A DNA stretch of 33,259 nucleotides from Candidatus Gastranaerophilales bacterium (GTDB taxonomy: Bacteria; Cyanobacteriota; Vampirovibrionia; Gastranaerophilales; Gastranaerophilaceae): positions 1 to 33,259 of the forward strand of contig CALUTK010000019.1 in the NCBI GenBank assembly GCA_944323675.1, in the 5' to 3' direction. The notes beneath the pieces were generated by a model. That model had not been told where the DNA came from, did no database searches, and saw only the letters and a list, made by a program, of their open reading frames with translations. Shown piece after piece: positions 7,817 through 15,527 of this stretch; positions within the stretch are counted from its first letter, which is position 1, and each line of letters begins with the position of its first letter. The position numbers were made by a program, and so were the translations under genes.

Positions 7817-9870
7817 ACGTGAAAAAATATACAGCATTTATCCTGACAGCGCTTATGCTTATGAATACAACTCTGCCACTTACTTTTGCGGCTGAAGATA
7901 TATCACCTGCCCAAAAACCTGCACAAAAATTGAACCTTGCCCTTAAACAGCGGGCTATCCCTGACTCTGTTGAAAAAGAAATGAAAGAGTGCATAAAAAA
8001 AATTTACGGGGCTGATAAAGTTGATGATATTTATTCGCACATCTATATGCTTGCGCAAAAAGCAAAAGCTGAACGTCCTGATTATCTTTTAAAAGACGAT
8101 CTTGAAAGACCTTCTGACTGGTACAAAGATGAAATTATTTATATGTTTTACGCTGATCAATTCGGCGTAAAATCGACAATACGCCCTAATACATTTAAAG
8201 ATACTATAGGAATGTTAGATTACCTGAAAGATTTAGGAGTGACGACAATATATATCCTTCCGTTTGCGGATTCCCCGATGGGTGATGCAGGGTTTGATAT
8301 AAGAAATCCACGTAATGTAAGAACAGATTTAGGCGGGCTTGAAGAATTTAAACAGTTTATTACCGCGGTCAGAGAAAAAGGGTTTAAAATTAAGGCAGAT
8401 TTGGTGCTTAATCATTTCTCCGACCAGCATGAATGGTTTAAACAGGCTCTCAAAGGCGATTTAGATAAGCTTCATTACTTTGTTGTAAAAGAAGAAATGC
8501 CGCAATTTACCAAATACAAAGATGACAAACTCGGATGGGTTGTTGAATATAAAGAATCTGACGGAAGCATTTCAAAACGTAGATTAATATTTCCTGACCA
8601 AACCGAACATAATTACAGAAAAGTTACAATCAACAATAAAAACTACTATCTGTATCACACGTTTTATCCGTTCCAGCTTGATATAAACTGGGAAAACCCT
8701 GAAGTTCTTTACTATAACCTTGAAACAATTACATTCTGGGCAAACTTAGGAGTGGATATTTTCAGAATGGATGCAATCCCGTATCTGATGAAAGAAAACG
8801 GCACTAATGCTGAAAATCTTCCAAGAACACATGAGACAATAAAACTTCTTAGCCTTTTTCTTCAGTCAATAGCACCTCGCTCAGTAATTCAGGCAGAAGC
8901 CTGCCAGCTTCCGAACAAAATTTTACCGTATTTTGGCAGGGAAAGAACTTTCTCTGAAACTATCAATAACCAAGATAAAGAACTCACCAGAACCGATGAA
9001 GTGCAGATTGCATACCATTTTCCGTATATGCCTGCAATCTGGGCATCTTTGATTACTGCGGACAACAGGTATTTCTGGAAAGCGCATAAACAAACTCCGG
9101 AAATTCCATCCACTGCATCGTGGGCTATATTTTTGCGGGTTCACGACGAACTAACACTTGAAATGGTTAATAAAAAGACTCGGGAACTTATCTACGAAGA
9201 CTTGGAGCCAAAAGGCGCCGAATTCAGAAAAGGATTCGGGGTTAGCGGAAGAATGGCAAACTTCTTAGATAACAACCCTGACAGAATTGCAATGGCATTT
9301 TCTATACTGATGTCGCTTCCGGGGATTCCGATAATCTATTACGGCGATGAAATAGCAAGCCAGAATAATTTTTATAACGCAAGACGATTTGCAAGACTCA
9401 GAGAAATGAGAGAGAAAAATAAAAATTCTAAAAACGGAACAGAACTGCTTTCATATTTTGACAGCCGTGACATAAATAGAGGCGCAATAAGAGCGAAAAA
9501 CTTCTACAATGCGCAGGAAAACAGTAAAGTTTATAAAAGGGTCAAACAGCTTATAAAAGTCAGAAAAGAAAACCCTGTGATTTCCCGTGGAACATTCACG
9601 CAGGTAAAGACAAAATCACCTGAAATCTTTGCATATACAAGAACTTACAAAGATGAAAAAATTATCATAATCAACAACCTTTCGAATGACAAAATTCAGG
9701 CAGAAATCGAATTACCGACGGATACAATCTGGACGGGCGATAAAGATGTCATGCTCCGTGACCTTTTGAATAATCGAAAACTTAAAGTATCCATTTCAAC
9801 TACAAACAAAAAGATGACACTTTTATTAAGGCCGTTTGACACAGCCTGGCTCAAGATGGAGAATAATTAA
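7813..9870 (+). CDS. Exported GH13 alpha-amylase-family enzyme, trehalose-synthase (TreS) type
   Basis: TreS interconverts maltose and trehalose and normally works in the cytoplasm. This 685-aa protein begins with a clear signal peptide (MNVKKYTAFILTALMLMNTTLPLTFA, cleavage near TFA/AE). The catalytic domain opens with DWYKDEIIYMFYADQFG and shows ILPFADSPMGDAGFDI and VLNHFSDQHEWF. The catalytic triad is complete: Asp320 (DIFRMDAIP), Glu362 (IQAEAC) and Asp445 (RVHDELTLEM). Stretches such as NGTNAENLPRTHE, AYHFPYMPAIWASL and PGIPIIYYGDEI are those of TreS rather than of alpha-amylases. There is no maltokinase domain. The start at 7813 is chosen for its AGGGGA site at 7801-7806 and for the signal peptide; a GTG at 7750 would bury both. 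Family assignment is firm; exact substrate is not. The 3' end faces the toxin gene only 12 bp away, with no terminator seen. Confidence 0.9.
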   Translation: MNVKKYTAFILTALMLMNTTLPLTFAAEDISPAQKPAQKLNLALKQRAIPDSVEKEMKECIKKIYGADKVDDIYSHIYMLAQKAKAERPDYLLKDDLERPSDWYKDEIIYMFYADQFGVKSTIRPNTFKDTIGMLDYLKDLGVTTIYILPFADSPMGDAGFDIRNPRNVRTDLGGLEEFKQFITAVREKGFKIKADLVLNHFSDQHEWFKQALKGDLDKLHYFVVKEEMPQFTKYKDDKLGWVVEYKESDGSISKRRLIFPDQTEHNYRKVTINNKNYYLYHTFYPFQLDINWENPEVLYYNLETITFWANLGVDIFRMDAIPYLMKENGTNAENLPRTHETIKLLSLFLQSIAPRSVIQAEACQLPNKILPYFGRERTFSETINNQDKELTRTDEVQIAYHFPYMPAIWASLITADNRYFWKAHKQTPEIPSTASWAIFLRVHDELTLEMVNKKTRELIYEDLEPKGAEFRKGFGVSGRMANFLDNNPDRIAMAFSILMSLPGIPIIYYGDEIASQNNFYNARRFARLREMREKNKNSKNGTELLSYFDSRDINRGAIRAKNFYNAQENSKVYKRVKQLIKVRKENPVISRGTFTQVKTKSPEIFAYTRTYKDEKIIIINNLSNDKIQAEIELPTDTIWTGDKDVMLRDLLNNRKLKVSISTTNKKMTLLLRPFDTAWLKMENN

Positions 9871-9881
9871 ATATATATAGC

Positions 9882-10181
9882 TTAAAATAATAAACTGTAA
9901 TCTTGATATTCAGATAAAACTCTTAAAATATAGATTTTATCATCAGCAACACAGTAGACAATGCTATATCCCCATTTAATGGTGAAGAACAGCACGTCCT
10001 CATCAGTGTATTCTGGTCTTTTCTTACCCATTTTAGGATATTGCGACAAATAAATAAAAATTTTCTTTAAAGTTTTTGCAAACTCATAAGCAGCTTGTTT
10101 GTTATCTGTTTCAATGTAAGCGACAATTCCGTTAATATCAGTCTGAGCTTGTTCGGTTGTTATGACAGTCAAATTATTCAT
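9882..10181 (-). CDS. parE: RelE/ParE-family toxin
   Basis: This 99-aa protein has the ParE layout: an N-terminal helix with TEQAQTDINGIVAYI, a central helix (AYEFAKTLKKIFIYLSQYPKMGKKRPEY), then strands FTIKWGYSIVYCV and KIYILRVLSEYQDY. ParE toxins poison DNA gyrase and RelE relatives cleave mRNA on the ribosome; the target here cannot be read from sequence. It is the second gene of a two-gene operon, its start overlapping the antitoxin stop by 8 bp, which suggests coupled translation. No own promoter is visible. It is full length for the family. Confidence 0.85.
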   Translation of the reverse strand: MNNLTVITTEQAQTDINGIVAYIETDNKQAAYEFAKTLKKIFIYLSQYPKMGKKRPEYTDEDVLFFTIKWGYSIVYCVADDKIYILRVLSEYQDYSLLF

Positions 10182-10422
10182 ATTTTGCTATTAAATCATC
10201 CATAAAATTTAAACCGTCATGAATTCTACCGGCAGCAACATCATTAAGTCCCTTTTTTATCTCAGCATTAATGCTGGCTTTACGATTTTTAGCCATAGAG
10301 GTTTGTAAAATCAATATACTAATATTTGCGTTAATGGCTTCACTTAGCGATTTATATATTCCGGCTGAAATCTGGTTTTGTAAAAAATTTTTAACATCCG
10401 GAGATAACGAAATATTATCCAT
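10174..10422 (-). CDS. parD: ParD-type antitoxin
   Basis: An 82-aa protein whose N-terminal half (ISLSPDVKNFLQNQISAGIYKSLSEAINANISIL) has the ribbon-helix-helix form of ParD antitoxins, which bind their own promoter. The C-terminal part (INAEIKKGLNDVAAGRIHDG) matches the toxin-binding tail of this group. A GGAGTT ribosome site precedes the ATG, and a near-perfect promoter lies about 33 bp upstream. The antitoxin-first order and 8-bp overlap with the toxin gene are typical of type II systems. The pair lies next to a tRNA-Arg gene, a common place for acquired DNA, but no integrase is present. Confidence 0.85.
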   Translation of the reverse strand: MDNISLSPDVKNFLQNQISAGIYKSLSEAINANISILILQTSMAKNRKASINAEIKKGLNDVAAGRIHDGLNFMDDLIAKYE

Positions 10423-10639
10423 TTTTAACTCCTTTTTAATGGCTTTATAGAATTATTATACAGCATTTTGAAAAAGATATCAACTCTGACAGCCTCACAT
10501 TTAAGCAGGTTTGTTTATAAAACTGCCAAAAATCATTTCGACGTCAAGGCTCCGCTCTCAGCTCGTTCGCGTTCGACCCCTGACCTGACTTCGTCAGGTG
10601 GTTCGCCACCAGATTAGATATTTTTGACAATTATAAAAA
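10423..10639. other. Intergenic region between the toxin-antitoxin operon and tRNA-Arg, with a dispersed repeat
   Basis: The left end holds the ParDE promoter. At 10551-10612 lies a GC-richer repeat beginning TCCGCTCTCAGCT, followed by CGTTCGCGTTCGACC and two hairpins, ACCTGA-CTTCG-TCAGGT and GGTGG-TTCG-CCACC. A related copy starts at 33018 (TCCGCACTCAGCT) with a different hairpin stem. No gene is visible. Confidence 0.6.
10455..10483 (-). promoter_or_regulatory. Near-consensus promoter of the ParD/ParE operon
   Basis: Minus strand: TTGATA (10478-10483), a 17-nt spacer, TATAAT (10455-10460), then about 32 nt to the antitoxin ATG at 10422. This is the best sigma70-like promoter in the window. 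No obvious palindromic operator for the antitoxin was seen inside it. Confidence 0.75.
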
Positions 10640-10713
10640 TGGCCTTGGCGGGAGTCGAACCCGCGACCACCGGTTTAGGAAACCGTCGCTCTATCCTACT
10701 GAGCTACAAAGCC
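10640..10713 (-). tRNA. tRNA-Arg (anticodon CCT)
   Basis: Read on the minus strand, the 74-nt sequence folds as a tRNA. The acceptor stem GGCTTTG pairs with CAAGGCC (one G-T pair) and the discriminator is A. A D-arm with AGCTCAGTAGGATAGAGC, the loop TTCCTAA giving anticodon CCT, and a T-arm GCGGGTTCGACTCCCGC are all present. The top pair of the anticodon stem is an A-G mismatch. CCA is not encoded. CCT reads AGG arginine codons. Confidence 0.95.
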
Positions 10714-10882
10714 ATTTTTATATTTTATTTTTACTTGCTGACGAAACCCTTAATTTGGATTTTCTCGTCTGCAAAATTCTTAAAGTACCAATAATATCTT
10801 ACCGGCACCAATCGATTGTATGTACAACCGGCTGTCAACCTCTCTTATCTTATCACCAGGCGAGATATTAGTCAAACTGAAT

Positions 10883-11932
10883 TTAATCTTCTACCTCTGC
10901 TATCAGTAATGTTTCTAAGAAATATGATTCTTCCGGTTTTCTTATTTTAAATTTGTAACCCAGATTCCAACTCTCTATCATTGGTTTTATGTGAAGATAG
11001 TCATCTAAATTATGATAAATACTGATAAGCAGTGCAGGTTTCTGAGTCTTAATTGTCTGTTCTGCTCCTCTCAGAAAATATTGTTCAAAACCTTCTATAT
11101 CTACTTTTATTAACCCGACTTCAATATTGTTTTTTGAGACATAATCATCTAAAGTAGTTGCCTCAATTACTGAAGTTGCAATGGTTTCAGTTGATGGACG
11201 TCGGGCTACTGTAACCCCAGAACCAGCACCATTAAGACTCAACGTTTCTGAGACTTTATCTCCCAATGCACAGTTTACAGGTACAACATTAGTCAGATTA
11301 TTTAACTCTATTGTCTTTTTCATTAATTCAAAATTCTCTTTTGATGGCTCAAATGAATATACCTTTTTATCCGTATAATCAGAAAATACAAGAGCTGAAT
11401 CACCGATAAAACCGCCCACATCTATTATATCTTTCTGTCTTATTTTATTCAGAGATTCCAGTTCATTTATTGAATGCTTATAATAAAAAACACTCGGTTC
11501 AAAATGTTTGAGAGGAAGCTTATAATCCTTATACGAATATTCTTCATCATTTAAATTTTTTATATCTGGATAATATTTTTTATTAAACTTTCTAAATGAA
11601 AGAATCTGCATTCTTAGATTTTTTAAAAAATCATTTGCCGAATTTTTATCTTGAATTCTAAATAAACCAAGAGTCAAATTTACATTTTCAACACTTTTTT
11701 CATCCATATTTTTAATCAAGGCAGCATAATCTGCTTCCAAATTTACATTTTTATGAACTCCCCAAAATCCAGATAAAGAATTTATAGAATTTACAAATGA
11801 TTTTTTAATTATTTTCGGGAACAATGGATTAAAATATTTTCCATTACCAAGGTAAATTTTAATTCCAAAGACAGTAAAAATTTTCCAGCAAGCTTCGTTT
11901 CGCATACTAAACACATACTCTAATGGTCTCAT
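10883..11932 (-). CDS. FkbM-family SAM-dependent methyltransferase
   Basis: The C-terminal two thirds (from about residue 165) form an FkbM-type methyltransferase. The SAM-binding motif is IIDVGGFIGDSALVFSDY, followed by KVYSFEPSKENFELMKKTIELN, VPVNCALGD, TTLDDYV, and the motif VGLIKVDIEGFEQYFLRGAE with ISIYH after it. FkbM enzymes O-methylate sugars in natural products or surface glycans. The N-terminal 160 residues are not part of that domain; they begin with WKIFTVFGIKIYL, a pattern I recall from cell-surface glycan enzymes. The gene has a Shine-Dalgarno TAGGAG before the ATG. It begins only 31 nt after the end of tRNA-Arg(CCG), with no terminator or promoter evident in between, and ends 169 bp before tRNA-Arg(CCT). 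Co-transcription with the upstream tRNA is therefore likely. Confidence 0.88.
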   Translation of the reverse strand: MRPLEYVFSMRNEACWKIFTVFGIKIYLGNGKYFNPLFPKIIKKSFVNSINSLSGFWGVHKNVNLEADYAALIKNMDEKSVENVNLTLGLFRIQDKNSANDFLKNLRMQILSFRKFNKKYYPDIKNLNDEEYSYKDYKLPLKHFEPSVFYYKHSINELESLNKIRQKDIIDVGGFIGDSALVFSDYTDKKVYSFEPSKENFELMKKTIELNNLTNVVPVNCALGDKVSETLSLNGAGSGVTVARRPSTETIATSVIEATTLDDYVSKNNIEVGLIKVDIEGFEQYFLRGAEQTIKTQKPALLISIYHNLDDYLHIKPMIESWNLGYKFKIRKPEESYFLETLLIAEVED

Positions 11933-11963
11933 CTTCTACTCCTAATCAACTTTGAATACTAAA

Positions 11964-12037
11964 TGCGCCCGACGGGAGTCAAACCCGTGACCTTCGGCTT
12001 CGGAGACCGACACTCTATTCAACTGAGCTACGGGCGC
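11964..12037 (-). tRNA. tRNA-Arg (anticodon CCG)
   Basis: On the minus strand a 74-nt cloverleaf is clear. The acceptor stem GCGCCCG pairs with CGGGCGC and the discriminator is A. The D-arm AGCTCAGTTGAATAGAGT, loop CTCCGAA with anticodon CCG, and T-arm ACGGGTTTGACTCCCGT complete it. CCA is not encoded. CCG reads CGG arginine codons. Confidence 0.95.
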
Positions 12038-12057
12038 ACATGTTGTGTTTATAATAT

Positions 12058-12086
12058 CACAAAAAAGGCGGTTTTTAAAACCGCCT
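12058..12086 (-). terminator. Terminator after lemA (usable in both directions)
   Basis: Arms AGGCGGTTTT (12066-12075) and AAAACCGCCT (12077-12086) form a strong hairpin. On the minus strand it runs into TTTTTT, ending the LCP-lemA transcript just before tRNA-Arg(CCG). The plus-strand side has only an interrupted CTCTTTT tract. Confidence 0.8.
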
Positions 12087-12095
12087 CTCTTTTAC

Positions 12096-12698
12096 TTATT
12101 TCATATAATCAGCCGCATTTATTGCTTTTCGTTCCTGCGCGTTTTCAACCTCAAAGAACGGAAGCGGTTTAATTGCAAGCATGCCCGCTATTAATGAACC
12201 AGGGAAGATTTCAACTGCATTGTTGAGATCCAAAACTGCAGAATTGTAAAATCTTCTTGCTGCTGCAATATGTTCTTCTTGCTCATTGTAGGTTTGCATT
12301 GCTGTTATCATTGTCTGATCAGATTTCAATTGCGGATAATTTTCAACAGATACTAATAATTGTCCCATCTTTCCGCTGATTACATTATCAAGCTGCAATT
12401 TCTGCTCTGCATTATTTAAATCCGCCGGTAATTTTGCTGCCTGCGCTCTTAATTTGGTAATTTCTTCCAGTAACCCTCTTTCATGTTCCATAAATTTGTT
12501 TGCAATAAACAGTACATTCGGAATCAAATCATAACGCTTTTTCAATTGAACATCAATACCAGAAAACGCTTCTTTGGCTTTGTTTTTCTTTTTGATAAGC
12601 GACACATAGAATGAATATGCCACAATTATCGCAAGAACAATAATTACCAGTACAACCAATGATAATAAATCACTGAAATTAATAAAAACTTTTTCCAT
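12096..12698 (-). CDS. lemA: LemA-family membrane protein
   Basis: A 200-aa LemA protein with one membrane helix (about 11-33), then the family pattern KNKAKEAFSGIDVQLKKRYDLIPN, followed by long helices: MEHERGLLEEITKLRAQA, LKSDQTMITAMQTYNEQEEHIAAARRFYNSAVLDLNN and FPGSLIAGMLAIKPLPFFEVE. The long cytoplasmic or extracytoplasmic helical bundle has no established enzymatic role. It starts 13 nt after the LCP gene with the ribosome site GAGG, so both belong to one operon that ends at the terminator at 12058-12086. The pairing hints at an envelope role, but that is inference. Confidence 0.92.
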   Translation of the reverse strand: MEKVFINFSDLLSLVVLVIIVLAIIVAYSFYVSLIKKKNKAKEAFSGIDVQLKKRYDLIPNVLFIANKFMEHERGLLEEITKLRAQAAKLPADLNNAEQKLQLDNVISGKMGQLLVSVENYPQLKSDQTMITAMQTYNEQEEHIAAARRFYNSAVLDLNNAVEIFPGSLIAGMLAIKPLPFFEVENAQERKAINAADYMK

Positions 12699-12711
12699 TA
12701 AAACCTCGTTT

Positions 12712-14067
12712 CTATTTTCCTGCCACTATAACGGTAAAATCAGTTTCACCACAATAATAGTTTACAGGTTCATATACAAATTGATAACCTGCAATTGAAG
12801 GAGTTTTCTTCTTTAACCAGTTATAATATTCATTAGTAACTTTGCTTGAATGCGCGATAAATTGAGTGTGGGTTTTAGCTAAATTTCCGGTACATTTAAC
12901 GTTTATTCCGGCTGCCGTTAGTTCATTTTTAATAGTTTCAGCCTCGTCTGCATATGAGAGAGAATACATAACACCTGCAGACATAACCATGTTTTCATCC
13001 GGCTGAATTTTTTCTCTATAGATAAGTCTGTTTACAACTTCCTGCGATTTTTCAGGATCCAAAATCCAGTAGCTTATAACACCTTTTTTATTAGGTTCAC
13101 CAGGAAGGGTTGCTATTTCAATTTTATCCATATCTATATGCTTTGTAAGTGCTGCATACTGAGAAAGCTCATATAAAGACATATTTGTTTTTACGTATTT
13201 TTTAGTTACGTCAATAATATCCGGAATTTTAGTAATCGTTTCAGGTTTTTGGAGTTCATGCAGCAAACCTCTGAGGAACCATTGCTGGCGGTGGGTTCTT
13301 CCGATATCGCCAAACGCGTCATGACGAAACCTCAAATAGCCTACAGCTTCCGTAGGGCTTAACCTGTGTTCTCCTTTTGAAAGGTCTATATGAAGCTTGC
13401 CGGAATAATCATGATAATGCATTGGTTTTTCAACATATACATCAACTCCGCCAAGAGCTTCTACAATAGCCTTAACAGCGTTATCATGCACCATAATGTA
13501 TCTATCAATATGAACTCCCAATGTATCTTCAATAGTTCTTATAGTCATACCGACACCGCCAATTGCATGAGCCGCATTTATCTTTTGAATCCCGTTATTA
13601 TCAGGCAGATAAACTTTGCTGTCACGCGGAATTGAAATAGCATTGACAGATTTCGATCTGGGATCAATATTTAAAAGAATAATTGTATCAGTTCTTGTCC
13701 CCGTCCAGAGATCATTATCATTCTGGCTTGCGTCAACTCCGAGCAGCAAAATATTCTGGTGTCTCGGACCGAAAGGAAGAGAAAAATCTGCCTTTTCTTT
13801 TATATCATTATCCTTATTTACATCATTCAACAATTTTGCAATAAAAGAATTTTCTCCGAATTTATTTTTAATAAAATCACTGTTCCCTGAACAAAAAAGA
13901 ATAGCAGCAATTACGCAGATAAAAATTATAAACATTATAATAATCGCACGAATAAATGTTTCCTGTTCTTCCTGCTGTTGTTTTAATTTATTCAAATAAT
14001 CATTTCTTCTTGTATTCTCATCAGGTATATATTCCTGTATACGGTCTTCGTTCGGGTTAATTGTCAT
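12712..14067 (-). CDS. LytR-CpsA-Psr (LCP) family wall-glycopolymer ligase with LytR C-terminal domain
   Basis: LCP enzymes move glycopolymers from a polyprenyl-phosphate carrier to peptidoglycan outside the cytoplasmic membrane. The protein has a charged, Gln-rich cytoplasmic N-terminus, one membrane helix (about 40-60), an LCP domain (about 104-265) and a LytR_C-like domain (about 350-450). LCP hallmarks are ILLLGVD (Asp112), TRTDTIILLNID, ISIPRDSKVYL (Arg148), the HAIGGVGMTIRTIEDTLG helix, GGVDVYVEKPM, and GYLRFRHDAFGDIGRTHRQQ with its arginine cluster. An AGAGGAAA site precedes the ATG. It is the first gene of an operon with lemA. The polymer attached is unknown; the FkbM and GT2 genes nearby fit glycan decoration but are not in the same operon. 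Confidence 0.92.
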   Translation of the reverse strand: MTINPNEDRIQEYIPDENTRRNDYLNKLKQQQEEQETFIRAIIIMFIIFICVIAAILFCSGNSDFIKNKFGENSFIAKLLNDVNKDNDIKEKADFSLPFGPRHQNILLLGVDASQNDNDLWTGTRTDTIILLNIDPRSKSVNAISIPRDSKVYLPDNNGIQKINAAHAIGGVGMTIRTIEDTLGVHIDRYIMVHDNAVKAIVEALGGVDVYVEKPMHYHDYSGKLHIDLSKGEHRLSPTEAVGYLRFRHDAFGDIGRTHRQQWFLRGLLHELQKPETITKIPDIIDVTKKYVKTNMSLYELSQYAALTKHIDMDKIEIATLPGEPNKKGVISYWILDPEKSQEVVNRLIYREKIQPDENMVMSAGVMYSLSYADEAETIKNELTAAGINVKCTGNLAKTHTQFIAHSSKVTNEYYNWLKKKTPSIAGYQFVYEPVNYYCGETDFTVIVAGK

Positions 14068-14153
14068 ATTTAAAATTTCCTCTGTAATCTTCTTATTAAA
14101 ATATTTTATTATAAATATCCGACATAGCCATACAGTAGATTATGTATTTTAGC

Positions 14154-15521
14154 CTAAAACACTCTTATTAAAAATAGTGTAACGAGTGAAAAATAGACAG
14201 CCAGACCGACAACGTCAATCGTTGTTGCGATAACAGGACCTGATGCAACCGCCGGATCAACATTAATAGCCTTGAGCGCAAAAGGCGTAAAAGTACCTAT
14301 AATAGTGGCCATAGTCATATTAATAGTCATAGCTGCACCAACAACAACTCCGAGTAACACACTATGCTGCCAGCCCCAGGTTGCAAAAGTAACAAGAACA
14401 CCGAAAAGTGCACCAATTAAAAATCCTATTAAAGCTTCCCTCAAAATATGGTGAAACGCAGAACTTAACGTGACCTGACCTGTCGAAAGCCCGCGCACCA
14501 TAAGAGTAATACTCTGGGTTCCGATATTACCGCCCAGTCCTGCAAGAAGCGGCATAAAAATCGCAATAATAGGGAGTGCAGTCAGAGTATGCTGATAAAA
14601 ATGCGCAACATTAACCGCAACAAATTCCCCGAGCAGTGTTATAAAAAGCCACGGTGTTCTTGCTCTGATTGCATTAAAAATGTTACCTGTCAGAATTTCA
14701 TCTTCATCAACAACTTCTGTTGAAATACCGGATGACTGATAAATTTCTTCTGTAGTTTCTTCTTCAAAAAGGTCGTGAACATCATCCCACGTAATCATCC
14801 CTTTTAACCTGTTATACAAATCCACAACCGGCAGCGCATTATATTGATACTTCATAAATTCATCAATAATGTAATCGCTGTAATCATCAACGTGAAGTTT
14901 TACAATATCCGAAATCATTATATCTTCTATTTTTTGATTTATAGGAGATGTCAAAAGTTTTCTTAAGGATACAACTCCTAGAAGGTGGTTTTGTTTATCA
15001 GTCACATAAACATAATAAAGCTCCATGTTGTCCTGCTCTGCCTTAATCCTGATATAATTCAAAACATCTTGAACACTCATATCAGAATTAACCGTCAGAA
15101 CAACAGGGTTCATAATACCGCCTGCAGTATCTTCGTTATATGTTAAAAGTTCTCTGACTTCTTCCGAAAATTTATGCGGAAGTTTATCAAGATAAGTTTC
15201 GCTCTCATCATCTTCCATATCGCCAAGGACATCGGCAGCAGCATCGTGCGGCAACTGCGTAAGGATTTTTGAGGCGAGTTCTTCATCTATATCGCTCAAA
15301 AGTTCTACCTGAGTTTGAGCTGGCAGATATTCCATCAAATCCGCAGCTTTATCAACATCAAGAAGAGTAAAACATTTAAGCCTTTCTTCCGGTTTTAATT
15401 CCTGAAAAATATCCGCCAGATCCGCAACGTGATACCCGTTCAACTCTTCTTTGAGCTGATCGGCTGTTTCATCATCCATAATTTCGCGGATTCTTTCAAT
15501 TATATTTTCCAGATTAATCAT
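14154..15521 (-). CDS. mgtE: Magnesium transporter MgtE
   Basis: MgtE is a dimeric, magnesium-gated Mg2+ channel of the inner membrane. Three parts are visible: an N domain of helical repeats (about 1-130, HVADLADIFQELKPEERLKCF and following), a pair of CBS domains (about 135-255, MNPVVLTV and PVVDLYNRLKGMITWDDV), and five membrane helices from about 285. The last part includes the pore motif PLLAGLGGNIGTQS and the terminal PVIATTIDVVGLAVYF. Length is typical. Two ATGs lie 6 nt apart. The upstream one (15527) directly abuts a TATAAT, so the inner one (15521) is chosen; it is 6 nt from that -10. There is no Shine-Dalgarno sequence, so a leaderless mRNA is likely. No Mg2+ riboswitch was seen upstream. 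Confidence 0.93.
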   Translation of the reverse strand: MINLENIIERIREIMDDETADQLKEELNGYHVADLADIFQELKPEERLKCFTLLDVDKAADLMEYLPAQTQVELLSDIDEELASKILTQLPHDAAADVLGDMEDDESETYLDKLPHKFSEEVRELLTYNEDTAGGIMNPVVLTVNSDMSVQDVLNYIRIKAEQDNMELYYVYVTDKQNHLLGVVSLRKLLTSPINQKIEDIMISDIVKLHVDDYSDYIIDEFMKYQYNALPVVDLYNRLKGMITWDDVHDLFEEETTEEIYQSSGISTEVVDEDEILTGNIFNAIRARTPWLFITLLGEFVAVNVAHFYQHTLTALPIIAIFMPLLAGLGGNIGTQSITLMVRGLSTGQVTLSSAFHHILREALIGFLIGALFGVLVTFATWGWQHSVLLGVVVGAAMTINMTMATIIGTFTPFALKAINVDPAVASGPVIATTIDVVGLAVYFSLVTLFLIRVF

Positions 15522-15527
15522 AATCAT

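Noticed and set aside
10714-10882. Promoter for tRNA-Arg(CCT) using TTGACA on the minus strand near 10831
   Set aside because: No acceptable -10 lies 16-18 nt downstream, and it is over 100 bp from the tRNA.
13616-13999. 127-aa plus-strand ORF opposite the LCP gene
   Set aside because: It is antisense to a well-conserved LCP protein, has no ribosome site and no family pattern. Other antisense ORFs over ribD, argS, the SLH gene and the 851-aa gene were dropped for the same reason.
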